This document shows, in pieces, positions 52,561 through 62,582 of a DNA stretch of 64,000 bases (position 1 is the stretch's first letter; every line of letters starts with the position of its first letter). The stretch comes from Acidobacteriota bacterium (lineage in GTDB: Bacteria > Acidobacteriota > Holophagae > Holophagales > Holophagaceae): positions 1 through 64,000 of the forward strand of contig BJFQ01000003.1 of assembly GCA_014189895.1 (NCBI GenBank), written 5' to 3'. Both the position numbers and the translations under genes were made by a program. The notes under the pieces are model-generated. The model searched no databases. It was given only the letters and a program-made list of their open reading frames with translations, and was not told where the DNA came from.

Positions 52561-53295
52561 TTAATCATACTGAAGAAGCATCAGAAATTCTTGATTGCCT
52601 TTTTGGCCTAAAATAGGCGATGAAATCACCTCTCGTGGCTTGAGATCGGTTGTACTAAAGAATAAAAAAAGGTCATCACAAATTCTTTGATGGGTAAGAG
52701 CGTCTGTAACGATCCCGCCGGCACCGACCTCTTCTCTTTTAGCTTCGAACTGAGGTTTAATCAGTAAGACAGCCTTGGATTTTTCTTTAAGAGAGCCTTG
52801 GACCGAGGGGATAACTTTTTTGAGTGAAATGAAGCTCAAATCAGCACAAAGGAAATCAATTCGATCTGGTATACAGGTGGGGTCCCAAGAGCGGGCATTC
52901 GTATTTTCCATGGAGACCACTTTGGGGTGGCTTCTGAGTTTCCAATCGAGCTGATTTGTACCCACATCGACGGCGTAAACTTTTCGAGCACCCCGCTGTA
53001 TGAGGCAATCTGTAAAACCGCCTGTGCTAGAGCCTAAGTCCAAGCAAATCTGTTCATGTACCGAAAGGTTCCAATGTCTAAGGGCGCTATCCAATTTGAA
53101 GCCCCCGCGACTAACAAAAGGTATTTTCTCTTGCTTAAGGCGAATCTCAGCATCTATCGAGACGGAGACTCCCACTTTGTCCTGGATTTGGTTATTTACC
53201 AAGATTTCTCCAGCCAGAATAAGGCCGTGTGCATGGCTGATATCTTTTGCTAATCCGAGCGAAAGCACAGATTGATCGAGCCTCATGGATGTCAT
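52561..53295 (-). CDS. tlyA: TlyA family rRNA 2'-O-methyltransferase (S4 + FtsJ-like)
   Basis: 244 residues. The N-terminal S4 domain is MRLDQSVLSLGLAKDISHAHGLILAGEILVNN. The methyltransferase has LDLGSSTGGFTDCLIQRGARKVYAVDVG, LCADLSFISL and LIKPQFE. TlyA methylates 16S/23S rRNA in mycobacteria, and annotations as hemolysin are historical. The ATG 53295 overlaps the mltG stop by 4 nt. ATG 53286 is also possible. Confidence 0.93.
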   Translation of the reverse strand: MTSMRLDQSVLSLGLAKDISHAHGLILAGEILVNNQIQDKVGVSVSIDAEIRLKQEKIPFVSRGGFKLDSALRHWNLSVHEQICLDLGSSTGGFTDCLIQRGARKVYAVDVGTNQLDWKLRSHPKVVSMENTNARSWDPTCIPDRIDFLCADLSFISLKKVIPSVQGSLKEKSKAVLLIKPQFEAKREEVGAGGIVTDALTHQRICDDLFLFFSTTDLKPREVISSPILGQKGNQEFLMLLQYD

Positions 53296-54308
53296 GGCGT
53301 TTCCTGATTGTTCAATTTCTTTTCTGCTTGAATCTTCCGATAGGCCTGAACAGCCTTGAGGTGATCCTCGAGTGTGGCTGAAAAAATATGAGTTCCATTA
53401 CCATCAGCTACAAAATAGAGTTCTTCAGTCGTCGAGGGTTTGGCAGCTGCTTGCATCGAAGGTAGGCCCGGTGAGCATATCGGTCCAGGAGGAAGTCCTG
53501 AAATGCGATAGGTATTATAGGGATGAGATCGCCTTAGGTCTGTTCCCCCAATGCGTAACGGGTTGGGTAATCCTAACTTGAATTTACTATATTGAACCGT
53601 TGGATCGCATTGGAGTGGGATTCCCTTCTTGAGGCGGTTGAGAAATACGCTTGCGATGCGCTCGCGTTCAGAATTCATCGTCGCTTCCGACTCGATTAGA
53701 CTGGCGAGAATAAGTGTTTCATAAGGTGAAAGGTCGTTCTTTATCTGCCGTGGAGGATAATATTTCTTGGAGCCTGCGACGAGCATCTTGATAATGTCGA
53801 CCGGCTCCATGGCGTGATTAATATAGTAAGTATTAGGTGCCAATAAGCCCTCCAGATTCCTGGCCAAAGGCTCGTTCGTCAAAAGAATGAGTTCGGGGTC
53901 CGTCCAGAGGGACCAAAATTGATCTTTCGGCACATAATCCTTGAGGACTTTCTCTATCTGCCAGCTATTTGTGCCCTCAGGGATAACGAGCTCGACAAAA
54001 GTGCTATGACCACCCCAAATGATGCTGATGATTTCGAATAGAGTTGCCCTAGGAGGAATTAGATATTCGCCTTCTTGGATCTTCCTAAAATCTACCTTAG
54101 CCCAAATTCGAATAAGCAGATCGGATTCGATAATACTCGATGACTTGAGATGGCGGATAACTTGAGAAGCGGACATCCCTTTCTTAACTAAGACAACTTG
54201 AGTTTCCATTAATTGATTTCTCTGCCGTAACAGCATTATTCCGACGGCTATGGCAATAGCGAGTATGCAGAGAGAGACTTTTATTAATTTAGAGGCATTT
54301 AAGGACAT
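53292..54308 (-). CDS. mltG: Endolytic murein transglycosylase MltG
   Basis: 338 residues with a single N-terminal membrane helix (about 10-26), LysM-like domain and the YceG catalytic region: ILASLIESEATMNSERERIASVFLNRLKKGIPLQCDPTVQY, PYNTYRISGLPPGPICSPG and YFVADGNGTHIFSATLEDH. It cleaves nascent glycan strands at the membrane. The catalytic Glu is kept in SLIESEA. Confidence 0.94.
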   Translation of the reverse strand: MSLNASKLIKVSLCILAIAIAVGIMLLRQRNQLMETQVVLVKKGMSASQVIRHLKSSSIIESDLLIRIWAKVDFRKIQEGEYLIPPRATLFEIISIIWGGHSTFVELVIPEGTNSWQIEKVLKDYVPKDQFWSLWTDPELILLTNEPLARNLEGLLAPNTYYINHAMEPVDIIKMLVAGSKKYYPPRQIKNDLSPYETLILASLIESEATMNSERERIASVFLNRLKKGIPLQCDPTVQYSKFKLGLPNPLRIGGTDLRRSHPYNTYRISGLPPGPICSPGLPSMQAAAKPSTTEELYFVADGNGTHIFSATLEDHLKAVQAYRKIQAEKKLNNQETP

Positions 54309-54362
54309 AATGATTTATTATCCCTTAGATAGACCCAAAGAACGATTGACTCGAGGTATTCA

Positions 54363-55778
54363 ATGGCTGAGCATACGTATCAAAGACACATGGGGCTTTT
54401 CTCTTCCATCATGTTGATTGCTGGATCCATGATTGGCTCCGGAGTCTTCATTGTTGCCGCCGATATGATCCGTATTGGACACACGGGTTCCTCGCTTCTA
54501 TTAGGGTGGCTACTGACGGGTGTTATCACGGTTCTATGTGCTTTATCTTTTGGCGAACTCGCAGGTATGTTTCCAAAGGCTGGAGGTCAATATTTCTACA
54601 TTAAAGAAATTTATGGACCCATGACAGCTTTCACTTATGGATGGACCCTTTTTACAGTCATCGAATGCGGTACGATTGCAGCGGTCGCTGTAGGTTTTGG
54701 TAAATATCTAGGTACTTTCTTCCCGGGTATATCGGACACAGTATGGTTGGGCGCGCATATCCACATTGACCAAATAAACCTTTTCAATTTTATTACCCTT
54801 GGACCTTATGATATGGGTCTTACCCCCTCTAGGCTCTCGGGTGTCGTTATCATTGCTTTCTTGAGTGGGATTAATCTCTTAGGGGTTAAAGCTGGCTCAA
54901 GAATCCAAAATATTTTGACTGTCGTCAAAATTGCAAGTTTAGCGGTTCTTATTTTTTGGGGGCTTTATTCACAACCTCAAGTCCCTCCGGACTCAAGCCC
55001 ACTTCCGTTCACCCAAGACTCGATCTATCACGGGTTGTTGATCAGCTTGCTTATTATGCAAACCGGCAGTCTTTTTAGCGCTACAGCTTGGGAATCAATC
55101 ACGTTTGTCTCTTCTGAAGTTAAAGACCCGAAACGCGTGATCCCACTCGCTCTTTTCATCGGGACAACTCTTGTCTGCGGGATCTATTTCATAGTCAATT
55201 TGATCTATCTTAAATTCCTTGGACCAGTCGGTATTGCAACGGCTCCAAACGATCGGGTCGGAAGTTTGGCCCTGCAAACCATGATCGGATCTTCGGGGGC
55301 CTACTTAATGGCAGGTGGCATTTTAATAAGCATGTTTGGCTGCGTGAATGGAATCGTCTTATCCGGTGCCAGAGTCTACCAATCGATGGCCGAAGATGGC
55401 GTTTTCTTCAAAAGCGTTAAGGCTTTGAACAGTAATGGTGTCCCTGGGTACGGCTTGGCCTATCAAGCAATCTGGAGTTGCATCTTGACGCTCACAGGGA
55501 CCTACGGCCAACTCCTTGATTTTGTAATGTTTGCGGCAATACTATTTTTCTTTATCACTGTCGTGGGAGTGATAATTTTGCGCATCCGCAAACCGGAATT
55601 AGAGCGACCGATCAAGGTAATTGGCTACCCCTTAACGCCGCTTCTATACCTTTTATTATCGGGATCAATCATGATTGCTCTATTGATCTTCAGGCCTAGT
55701 TATACCTGGCCCGGATTACTGATCGTATTGATGGGTATCCCGATCTACCTTCTAAGGCCAAAAGAACAACGGGCCTAG
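54363..55778 (+). CDS. Amino acid/polyamine permease (APC superfamily)
   Basis: 471 residues, twelve membrane helices. The first helix carries GSMIGSGVFIVAADM, the substrate/ion signature of APC transporters. GWLLTGVITVLCALSFGELAGMFPKAGGQYFYIKEIYG and NLLGVKAGSRIQNILTVVK match the LAT/YfnA-type group. Cation-coupled amino acid uptake is expected. Stop overlaps the convergent secA stop by 4 nt. Confidence 0.92.
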   Translation: MAEHTYQRHMGLFSSIMLIAGSMIGSGVFIVAADMIRIGHTGSSLLLGWLLTGVITVLCALSFGELAGMFPKAGGQYFYIKEIYGPMTAFTYGWTLFTVIECGTIAAVAVGFGKYLGTFFPGISDTVWLGAHIHIDQINLFNFITLGPYDMGLTPSRLSGVVIIAFLSGINLLGVKAGSRIQNILTVVKIASLAVLIFWGLYSQPQVPPDSSPLPFTQDSIYHGLLISLLIMQTGSLFSATAWESITFVSSEVKDPKRVIPLALFIGTTLVCGIYFIVNLIYLKFLGPVGIATAPNDRVGSLALQTMIGSSGAYLMAGGILISMFGCVNGIVLSGARVYQSMAEDGVFFKSVKALNSNGVPGYGLAYQAIWSCILTLTGTYGQLLDFVMFAAILFFFITVVGVIILRIRKPELERPIKVIGYPLTPLLYLLLSGSIMIALLIFRPSYTWPGLLIVLMGIPIYLLRPKEQRA

Positions 55779-58396
55779 TTTTCGTTATCAAGGCCACCCG
55801 CATTAAATCTCAGAATGCGTTTTACCTCGCTCTGTAACTGATCAGACGAGAGTTCATTCGTTCGACGCTTCGGTAGTGTTAGTTTGGGAAGTGTTTCTTG
55901 GGGCGATTCTTCCTGTGGTTCGACTCGGTAGAGATAAGTTATGATTTCATCCTCAAAGCCATAACGCATTTCTTGGAAATATTCGAAACTCTCCCTTTTG
56001 TACTCAACCAAAGGATCTTTTTGACCATACCCCCGGAATCCGATAGCTTCTTTTAGATGATCCATGACCAATAGATGTCGTTTCCAAGCTGCATCAATGA
56101 TCTGGATAATAGATACCTTTTCGTGCCACCGCAAGACTTCCATCCTAGGGAAGCGATTTTCTTTTTCATCGTATTTGGTTTTTATGGCATGACTAATTTG
56201 AGTCACTGCCGAGGAGGGATCTGATGGGAGGTGAAATAAATCAACGTCATGAGCCCCAAAGAGTTGCGTTAATCGCTCAGAGAAATGTTCGAGATTACGC
56301 GTAGCGACCGTAGTGCAGAATTGATGATAAAGGCCCTCGATAATCTCAAAAGATATCTGTTGAATGTAGTCCTTAGTATTTCCCTTAAGGATTTCATTTC
56401 TTAGGTTATAAAAATAGATTCGCTGTTTATTCATCACGTCATCATATTCGAGTAAGTGTTTTCGAATTTCGAAATGATGTGTCTCTACCCTCTTTTGACT
56501 CTTTTCAATGGAGGAACTAACCATACGGCTTTCAATAGGCTCATCATCATTCAGGCCAAAAGCAGCCATCAGGGTTTTAATTCTCTCTCCGCCAAAGATG
56601 CGCATTAAGTCATCTTCTAGACTCAAGAAGAATCGGGATGACCCGGGATCTCCTTGTCGACCTGCACGGCCTCGGAGCTGGTTATCGATACGTCGGCTCT
56701 CGTGTCTTTCGGTACCTAAAATATGGAGGCCTCCTAACCCAATAACTTCCTGTTTCTCTTTTTCCGTCTCTGTCTGAAGTCGGGCAAGAGTTTGTCGATA
56801 CTCGAGGGTTTCCTGATTGTCTTGATCGTAAACATCTTTTTGGGACTGAAGGTGTTCCGTTTTGGCTAAAGCTTCAGGGTTACCTCCGAGGAGTATATCG
56901 GTTCCTCGGCCAGCCATATTGGTCGCAATGGTTACAGCCCCTTTTCGACCAGCCTGGGCGATAATCTCAGCCTCTTTTTCATGGTGCTTGGCATTGAGAA
57001 CGACATGACGAATATTCGCTTTTTTCAATTCTTTCGAGAGCATTTCGCTGCTTTCGATACTTGCAGTACCAATCAAGATGGGTTGTCCAATCTCGTTGAG
57101 TTTCTGGACTTCTGACACAATAGCCTTGATTTTAGAAGTGGCTGTAGCAAAAACCATATCGGAATAATCACCTCGGATCATAGGCTGATTAGTAGGGATG
57201 ACGATCACTTCAAGTTTATAAATTTGGTAAAATTCTTTGGCTTCAGTTTCTGCGGTTCCCGTCATTCCTGATAGGCGTTCATACATTCTGAAAAAGTTTT
57301 GGAAGGTCACAGTCGCTAAGGTTTGATTTTCGGCATTAACCTCTACGCCTTCTTTGGCTTCAATCGCTTGGTGGAGGCCGTTAGACCAACGACGTCCGGG
57401 CATAAGTCGTCCAGTGAACTCGTCAACAATGACCACTTCCTTGCCCTTCCCATCTGCTTTATTCGCCACCATATATTCTTTATCTCGGTGATACATATGA
57501 TGAGCAAGCAATGCCTGACTAAGTCCGTGAAGATGCTCAATATTTGTCGGGTCGTAAAGATTGCCAACCCCAAGTAGGTTCTCCGCTCGTCCAATACCGC
57601 TATCCGTTAGGACAACTTGACGATCTTTCTCTTCGATTTTGAAATCTGCATCAAGATTCAATTTGGGAACAATGGCGTCAATTTTATAGTATTTAGAGGT
57701 GTCTTCTTCGCTAGAGCCTGCAATAATCAGGGGGGTTCTTGCTTCGTCGATCAGGATACTGTCCACTTCGTCCACAATCGCAAAATGAAATCCGCGTTGG
57801 CAAAAATCAGAAAGATCCCATTTCATGTTGTCCCGAAGGTAGTCAAACCCTATTTCATTATTTGTGGCGTAGGTAATATCCTTGCCATAAGCCTCACGCC
57901 GCTGTTCGTCACTGAGGCCATGTTGAATAACCCCAACCGACAATCCGAGCCAAGTATAGAGACGGCCCATCCATTCAGCATCTCGACGAGCAAGGTAATC
58001 ATTAACGGTGACTAATTGGGCGCCTTTTCCTGTGAGCGCATTCAAATAAAGAGGTAGCGTCGCAGTAAGAGTCTTACCCTCTCCCGTTCGCATCTCTGCT
58101 ATTTTGCCTTCATGGAGAACGATTCCGCCAATGAGCTGAACGTCAAAGTGTCGCATACGCAAAACTCGCCTAGAAGCTTCTCGCACAACAGCAAAAGCCT
58201 CGGGGAGGATGTCATCTAGTATTTTTCCTTGGCTTAGCAATTCCTTAAAGTAAGGTGTTTTAGCACGAAGATCTTGATCTGACAAGGACTGAATAGTCGG
58301 CTCAAATTGATTGACTAATTGGACAATTTTCCAGAGTCTTTTCAATTCTCGGTCATTTTTTGACCCAACAATTTTTTTGATTAAGTTGTCAAGCAT
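55775..58396 (-). CDS. secA: Preprotein translocase ATPase SecA
   Basis: 873-residue motor that pushes secretory proteins through SecYEG. Motifs: Walker A in MRTGEGKT, DEVDSILIDEARTPLIIAG, the preprotein crosslinking domain, FFRMYERLSGMTGTAETE, MAGRGTDILLGGNP, and ESRRIDNQLRGRAGRQGDPGSS. The C-terminal zinc-binding Cys motif is absent; the protein ends in a short Arg/Lys-rich linker. A second copy elsewhere cannot be excluded. Confidence 0.97.
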   Translation of the reverse strand: MLDNLIKKIVGSKNDRELKRLWKIVQLVNQFEPTIQSLSDQDLRAKTPYFKELLSQGKILDDILPEAFAVVREASRRVLRMRHFDVQLIGGIVLHEGKIAEMRTGEGKTLTATLPLYLNALTGKGAQLVTVNDYLARRDAEWMGRLYTWLGLSVGVIQHGLSDEQRREAYGKDITYATNNEIGFDYLRDNMKWDLSDFCQRGFHFAIVDEVDSILIDEARTPLIIAGSSEEDTSKYYKIDAIVPKLNLDADFKIEEKDRQVVLTDSGIGRAENLLGVGNLYDPTNIEHLHGLSQALLAHHMYHRDKEYMVANKADGKGKEVVIVDEFTGRLMPGRRWSNGLHQAIEAKEGVEVNAENQTLATVTFQNFFRMYERLSGMTGTAETEAKEFYQIYKLEVIVIPTNQPMIRGDYSDMVFATATSKIKAIVSEVQKLNEIGQPILIGTASIESSEMLSKELKKANIRHVVLNAKHHEKEAEIIAQAGRKGAVTIATNMAGRGTDILLGGNPEALAKTEHLQSQKDVYDQDNQETLEYRQTLARLQTETEKEKQEVIGLGGLHILGTERHESRRIDNQLRGRAGRQGDPGSSRFFLSLEDDLMRIFGGERIKTLMAAFGLNDDEPIESRMVSSSIEKSQKRVETHHFEIRKHLLEYDDVMNKQRIYFYNLRNEILKGNTKDYIQQISFEIIEGLYHQFCTTVATRNLEHFSERLTQLFGAHDVDLFHLPSDPSSAVTQISHAIKTKYDEKENRFPRMEVLRWHEKVSIIQIIDAAWKRHLLVMDHLKEAIGFRGYGQKDPLVEYKRESFEYFQEMRYGFEDEIITYLYRVEPQEESPQETLPKLTLPKRRTNELSSDQLQSEVKRILRFNAGGLDNEN

Positions 58397-58568
58397 TGTC
58401 TAGTGAACTTTCACGGAATATTAGGATCTTTAAGTGTATCGCTAAATCGATCTTGCGGCTCGATCGAAAGTGGCTTAATGGCCTCTAGACTTAGCCTCTT
58501 TCGCTAGAGCAACTTCCCATGCTGATCGAAATCTGCGAAAATTAAATTGAATCTACGGGAGAACCAAA

Positions 58569-58988
58569 ATGGCTCGAGAAAGAACGTTCGCGATCATTAA
58601 GCCCGATGCTGTGGCCGCAGGTGTCTCCGGACAGATTATTCAAGCCATCGAGGATTCGGGTCTTAAGATTATCGGTCTTAAAAGAATGCGTCTAACGACA
58701 ACGATCTGCCAGGGCTTTTATCACGAACACATAAGCAAAGGCTTTTATGCTGAGTTGGAAGCATTCATGACAGAAGGACCTGTCGTTTTAATGTGCCTCT
58801 CGGGAGATGATGCCATCAAGAGATGGAGAGATTTAATGGGCCCCACAAATCCATCGAATGCTAGCGAAGGAACCCTCAGAAAGCGATTTGGGACTTCCAT
58901 TGGACGCAATGCGACACATGGATCGGATTCACTTACTAGCGCAGCCTTCGAAGTTTCTTATTTCTTCAATTCCTTCGAGCTGAATTAA
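58569..58988 (+). CDS. ndk: Nucleoside diphosphate kinase
   Basis: 139 residues. It phosphorylates nucleoside diphosphates using a phospho-His intermediate. Starts with RTFAIIKPDAV and has His117 in NATHGSDS (usually NAVHGSDS), with RWRDLMGPTNP in between. It follows GGGAG (58557-58561). The 172-bp gap from secA holds divergent promoters and short self-pairing sequences (CTCTAG/CTAGAG), none strongly recognised. The stop overlaps that of proS by 4 nt. Confidence 0.97.
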   Translation: MARERTFAIIKPDAVAAGVSGQIIQAIEDSGLKIIGLKRMRLTTTICQGFYHEHISKGFYAELEAFMTEGPVVLMCLSGDDAIKRWRDLMGPTNPSNASEGTLRKRFGTSIGRNATHGSDSLTSAAFEVSYFFNSFELN

Positions 58989-60739
58989 AATAAACTCTTG
59001 TTGAGCTCGAGAATCTTGGCTTGAAGTCCATCTATGGACAATTTGTGAACTTCTTTCGTTTTGCGATTACGAATTTCTACGATTCCTTCTTTCAACCCCT
59101 TGGAACCAACGGTAATTCGATAAGGAAGTCCTAGAAGATCCGCATCTTTGAATTTTGCTCCAGGGCTCAGAGCCGATCGATCATCAATCAAAAACTCGAT
59201 GCCTTCTTTTTTTAGAAAAACTTCAAGACCTTCGACCACTGAGGAAGTTTCGGTATTATCTGAGTCTAGATTGAGTAGATGGAAGTGATAGGGAGCAATC
59301 GATGCTGGCCAGATGATTCCATCTGCGTCATGGTTTTGTTCGATGGCTGCTGCAACTGTTCGGGTGATACCAATGCCATAGCAACCCATCACCATTGGTT
59401 TATCTTTTCCGTTCATATCCAAAAAATTACATTTCATAGGAAGAGAATATTTGAGACCTAATTTAAACACTTGCCCCACTTCAATGCCCCTAAACGCCAG
59501 ATACGTTCCCTCGTCGCATCGAGTGCATCGATCTTTAGCCTCTGCATTGCGTATATCGCCCCAATGAAGATTCTTGATGTCGCGTTCGGGTGTAAAGCCA
59601 AAATGATGGAAATCCGTTTTATTAGCACCACAAGTTAAACCCGTTTGACCTTTTAGTTGGTGATCCACAATGAAGTTGACTTGATCTAAACCGACAGGGC
59701 CCATAAAGCCCGACTTGCATTGAGTCATAGCTTCGGCAGCTTTTAACTCTAGGGGCTCAATGGATTGGGCTCTAATGGCGTTTTTCATTTTGACTAGATT
59801 GAGCTCGTGAGATCCGGCAATCACCGCTCCCCAAACCGATTCAGAATTTGAATGATCAACCACTTTCATGAGGTAAAGCTTAGTAGTTTGCTCCAAGGGC
59901 ATCCCTTGGGGATGGTCGCCGTCGACCATATGACGAGCTTGCTCAACTTGGCCCAAGATGCCTGGCGTAGAGAAATAAGAGGGTTTTAACGGCGTAGGGT
60001 TTTCGTTAGTTACCGGAAGTAGTCGACATTCTGTTTTTTCTAAATTAGACGTATAGTCACAATGACTACAGCTGAGAATGGCATCTTCCCCGCTTTCGGC
60101 TAAAACGTGGAACTCATGGGTGAAGGACCCTCCGATAGCTCCGCTGTCTGCTTCCACGGGTCGGAACGCCAAACCCACTCGAGTAAAAATACGTTTATAT
60201 GTCTCAAACATATTCCAGTATTCTTTATCGCAATCCGTGTCGTCAACATGGAAGGAGTAGCCGTCCTTCATGATGAATTCTCGACCACGCAGAAGACCAA
60301 AACGGGGTCGAATCTCATCTCTAAACTTGGTCTGAATCTGAAAGACGTTGATCGGAAGCTGTTTGTAACTCTTGATGGTCTTGCGAACCATATCCGTAAC
60401 AACCTCTTCGTGGGTGGGACCTAAGCAGAAATCATTCTCCTTTCGGTCCTTGAACCGCAAGAGCTCCTTCCCATAGGCACCCCAACGTCCACTTTCTACC
60501 CAAAGATCAGAAGGTTGGACAAAAGGCATCAGCAGTTCTTGGCAACCTGATTTCTCCAATTCCTCCCTAACGATTGATTCAAATTTCTGAATAGCCCTAA
60601 AAAGCAAGGGGAAATAGCTATAGACCCCCGAAGAAAGTTTTAAGAGCATGCCTGATCGCATCATCAGTTGATGACTGACAACCTCGGCATCCTTAGGAAC
60701 TTCGCGGTGGGTTTGGAATAAGAATTTAGATTGGCGCAT
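58985..60739 (-). CDS. proS: Prolyl-tRNA synthetase (bacterial type with editing domain)
   Basis: Class II synthetase, 584 residues. Motif 1/2 regions SGVYSYFPLLFRAIQK and FQIQTKFRDEIRPRFGLLRGREFIMKDGYSF are clear. The inserted YbaK-like editing domain (about 235-390, TKLYLMKV...GFMGPVGLDQVNFIVD) removes mischarged alanine. Motif 3 MGCYGIGITRTVAAAIEQ and the anticodon-binding domain with DDRSALSPGAKFKDADLLGLPYRITVG follow. yqeY lies 5 nt upstream. Confidence 0.97.
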   Translation of the reverse strand: MRQSKFLFQTHREVPKDAEVVSHQLMMRSGMLLKLSSGVYSYFPLLFRAIQKFESIVREELEKSGCQELLMPFVQPSDLWVESGRWGAYGKELLRFKDRKENDFCLGPTHEEVVTDMVRKTIKSYKQLPINVFQIQTKFRDEIRPRFGLLRGREFIMKDGYSFHVDDTDCDKEYWNMFETYKRIFTRVGLAFRPVEADSGAIGGSFTHEFHVLAESGEDAILSCSHCDYTSNLEKTECRLLPVTNENPTPLKPSYFSTPGILGQVEQARHMVDGDHPQGMPLEQTTKLYLMKVVDHSNSESVWGAVIAGSHELNLVKMKNAIRAQSIEPLELKAAEAMTQCKSGFMGPVGLDQVNFIVDHQLKGQTGLTCGANKTDFHHFGFTPERDIKNLHWGDIRNAEAKDRCTRCDEGTYLAFRGIEVGQVFKLGLKYSLPMKCNFLDMNGKDKPMVMGCYGIGITRTVAAAIEQNHDADGIIWPASIAPYHFHLLNLDSDNTETSSVVEGLEVFLKKEGIEFLIDDRSALSPGAKFKDADLLGLPYRITVGSKGLKEGIVEIRNRKTKEVHKLSIDGLQAKILELNKSLF

Positions 60740-60744
60740 AGATT

Positions 60745-61197
60745 TTATGAAGCCAGAAGTTGTGCAACAAGAGAGCTTGCTAATTTACCATCATAGTTTC
60801 CTGCATATTCAGACTGCAAATATTTCATGACTTTCCCGAGATCCTTAGCATTTTGGGCTTGGGTGGCTGTGATGGCTGACTGAATAGCTTGACGCAACTC
60901 CCCTTCACTCATTTGCTTAGGTAAATAGATTTGAAGCATGTCGATTTCCTCTTGTTCTACTGCGGCTCGCTCGTGTTGTCCAACAGACTTAAATTGATCG
61001 ATGCTGTCTTGCCGAGACTTAACAAGTCTTTTAACCACAGCCAAGGACTCTAGAGGGGGAAGCTCTCCCTGGGGCCCTAGTCCCTTCGCAATGCTTTCAT
61101 TTCTGAGGGCTGATACCACCATGCGAAGTACTTGGACATGCATAGTATTTTTTTCGAGCATGGCTTTTTTTAAGTCGGCTTGGATTTGATTCAGCAT
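60745..61197 (-). CDS. yqeY: GatB/YqeY domain-containing protein
   Basis: 150 residues, all helical, with the YqeY layout: LNQIQADLKKAMLEK start, LRMVVSALRNESI, VVKRLVKSRQDSIDQF and DLGKVMKYLQSEYAGNYDGKLASSLVAQLL. It resembles the C-terminal tail domain of GatB, involved in tRNA-dependent amidation. The stand-alone protein's role is not established. It precedes proS closely. Confidence 0.94.
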   Translation of the reverse strand: MLNQIQADLKKAMLEKNTMHVQVLRMVVSALRNESIAKGLGPQGELPPLESLAVVKRLVKSRQDSIDQFKSVGQHERAAVEQEEIDMLQIYLPKQMSEGELRQAIQSAITATQAQNAKDLGKVMKYLQSEYAGNYDGKLASSLVAQLLAS

Positions 61198-61280
61198 AAA
61201 GTCCCTTCGCGTAACCCACGGTCACGCCCTCTTTAGGTTATCCCAAGGGCCTTAATAAGTTTCCAAATTACCCAAGTAAC

Positions 61281-61535
61281 TTAGATTTTATTGTATTTAA
61301 TCACTTCAACGGGGCATCCTGCCGCCGCAGCAATAATGCTGTCTTCTAGAGAAGTTTGAAGGTCTGAATTGAGTTCAGCTTTTTCATCGCGATTTTCTGA
61401 TTCTACGCCATCTTGGCGGACACCATCACGGATGGTACAGGTAGTATCCGTCACATGAAAAACATCAGGACATTCTGCTTCACATGCATTGCAAACAATA
61501 CAACCTTCTTCGATCCAAACTGAGGTAATAGCCAT
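61281..61535 (-). CDS. Ferredoxin (single Fe-S cluster)
   Basis: 84 residues. Ligands are CIVCNACEAECP near the start and GCPVEVI near the end, the pattern of a single [4Fe-4S] or [3Fe-4S] ferredoxin with an acidic middle (about 30-55, Asp/Glu-rich). It is an electron carrier. A gap of 83 bp separates it from yqeY, and it is divergent from thiL. Confidence 0.9.
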   Translation of the reverse strand: MAITSVWIEEGCIVCNACEAECPDVFHVTDTTCTIRDGVRQDGVESENRDEKAELNSDLQTSLEDSIIAAAAGCPVEVIKYNKI

Positions 61536-61619
61536 GTCTGCTCCTAGGACATTATCATTTTATCGAAATTTTAGATTTTTTTCTCATTAGTTTTTTCCAG
61601 ATGGAGTCAAGATAACATC

Positions 61620-62525
61620 ATGGTGCAGTGGACAGAAAACTCTATTATTCAGAAGATGAGAGGCCTTCTGCCTGGCGGGGAATTATTAAGCGATGATTGC
61701 GGTGTCCTTCCAGTGGAATCTAGACAAAAAATCGTGGTCTCAACGGACTCAATGCAAGAAGAGACGCATTTCAGGCTTGATTGGCATCCCCCTCATCTTC
61801 TCGCTAGAAAACTTTTAAAAATTAACCTCTCTGACGTTGATGCCTCCGGGGGTACCCCCTATGCATTTACTTTCAACTTTGGCTTACCTCCTCATCTTGA
61901 AGAAACGTGGATCGATACTTTTTTAAGAAGCTTGGGTGACTGCGCTCGCGAACATTCGGTTAAGGTGATCGGGGGTGATACCTTTGGAAGTCCTCGAGGC
62001 CTCCATTTGACTGCTACGGTTTTTGGATATGCTGATCGGTATTTGACCCGGCTGGGGATAGAAGTCGGTGACAATATTTACGTCGACGGCCCCCTGGGAC
62101 TCAGTGACCAAGGATTAAGTGCCTTACGAGCGGGTGAACGCTGGGATTTAGAATCCACCAGCTCTGCCCTTTTGCAGCACCTAGATCCTAAAGTCAACAT
62201 CGGGCTCGGCGTGGCCTTAGCAAAGATCCCACAGGTGCACGTTTGCATGGATGTATCTGACGGACTATCAAAGGACTTAGGGATTCTAGCTGAAATGAAT
62301 CAAAAGACGATCCGCCTCGTTCGATCCTTTAGCGATTCAGAACTTCACGGAGGAGAGGATTATCTCCGATTATTTGCCTCATCGCTATCGTTAGAAGAAT
62401 TGAGCCAACGTTTCCCTTTCCCTTTTCAACAAATTGCACAAGTAGAGCCACTTCAGGGCTCTTTTTTGGTCGATTCATTGGGGTCAAAGGTTGAAAACTA
62501 TACCTTTAACCATTTTCAAAAATGA
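61620..62525 (+). CDS. thiL: Thiamine-monophosphate kinase
   Basis: 301 residues of the PurM/AIR-synthase fold. It phosphorylates thiamine phosphate to the active diphosphate. Motifs: LLSDDCGVLP, VVSTDSMQEETHF, INLSDVDASGGTP, VIGGDTFGS, CMDVSDGLSKDLGIL and LHGGEDYLRL. The protein is slightly short for the family. recR follows after 57 nt. Confidence 0.93.
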   Translation: MVQWTENSIIQKMRGLLPGGELLSDDCGVLPVESRQKIVVSTDSMQEETHFRLDWHPPHLLARKLLKINLSDVDASGGTPYAFTFNFGLPPHLEETWIDTFLRSLGDCAREHSVKVIGGDTFGSPRGLHLTATVFGYADRYLTRLGIEVGDNIYVDGPLGLSDQGLSALRAGERWDLESTSSALLQHLDPKVNIGLGVALAKIPQVHVCMDVSDGLSKDLGILAEMNQKTIRLVRSFSDSELHGGEDYLRLFASSLSLEELSQRFPFPFQQIAQVEPLQGSFLVDSLGSKVENYTFNHFQK

Positions 62526-62582
62526 TTCATACACTATAAACTTTGAAACAGGCTCACCGCCCATTGAAGGCCTCTATCCTTT

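Noticed and set aside
58397-58568. Structured leader RNA between secA and ndk
   Set aside because: Short complementary words (CTCTAG/CTAGAG, CGATC/GATCG) exist but do not form one consistent fold.
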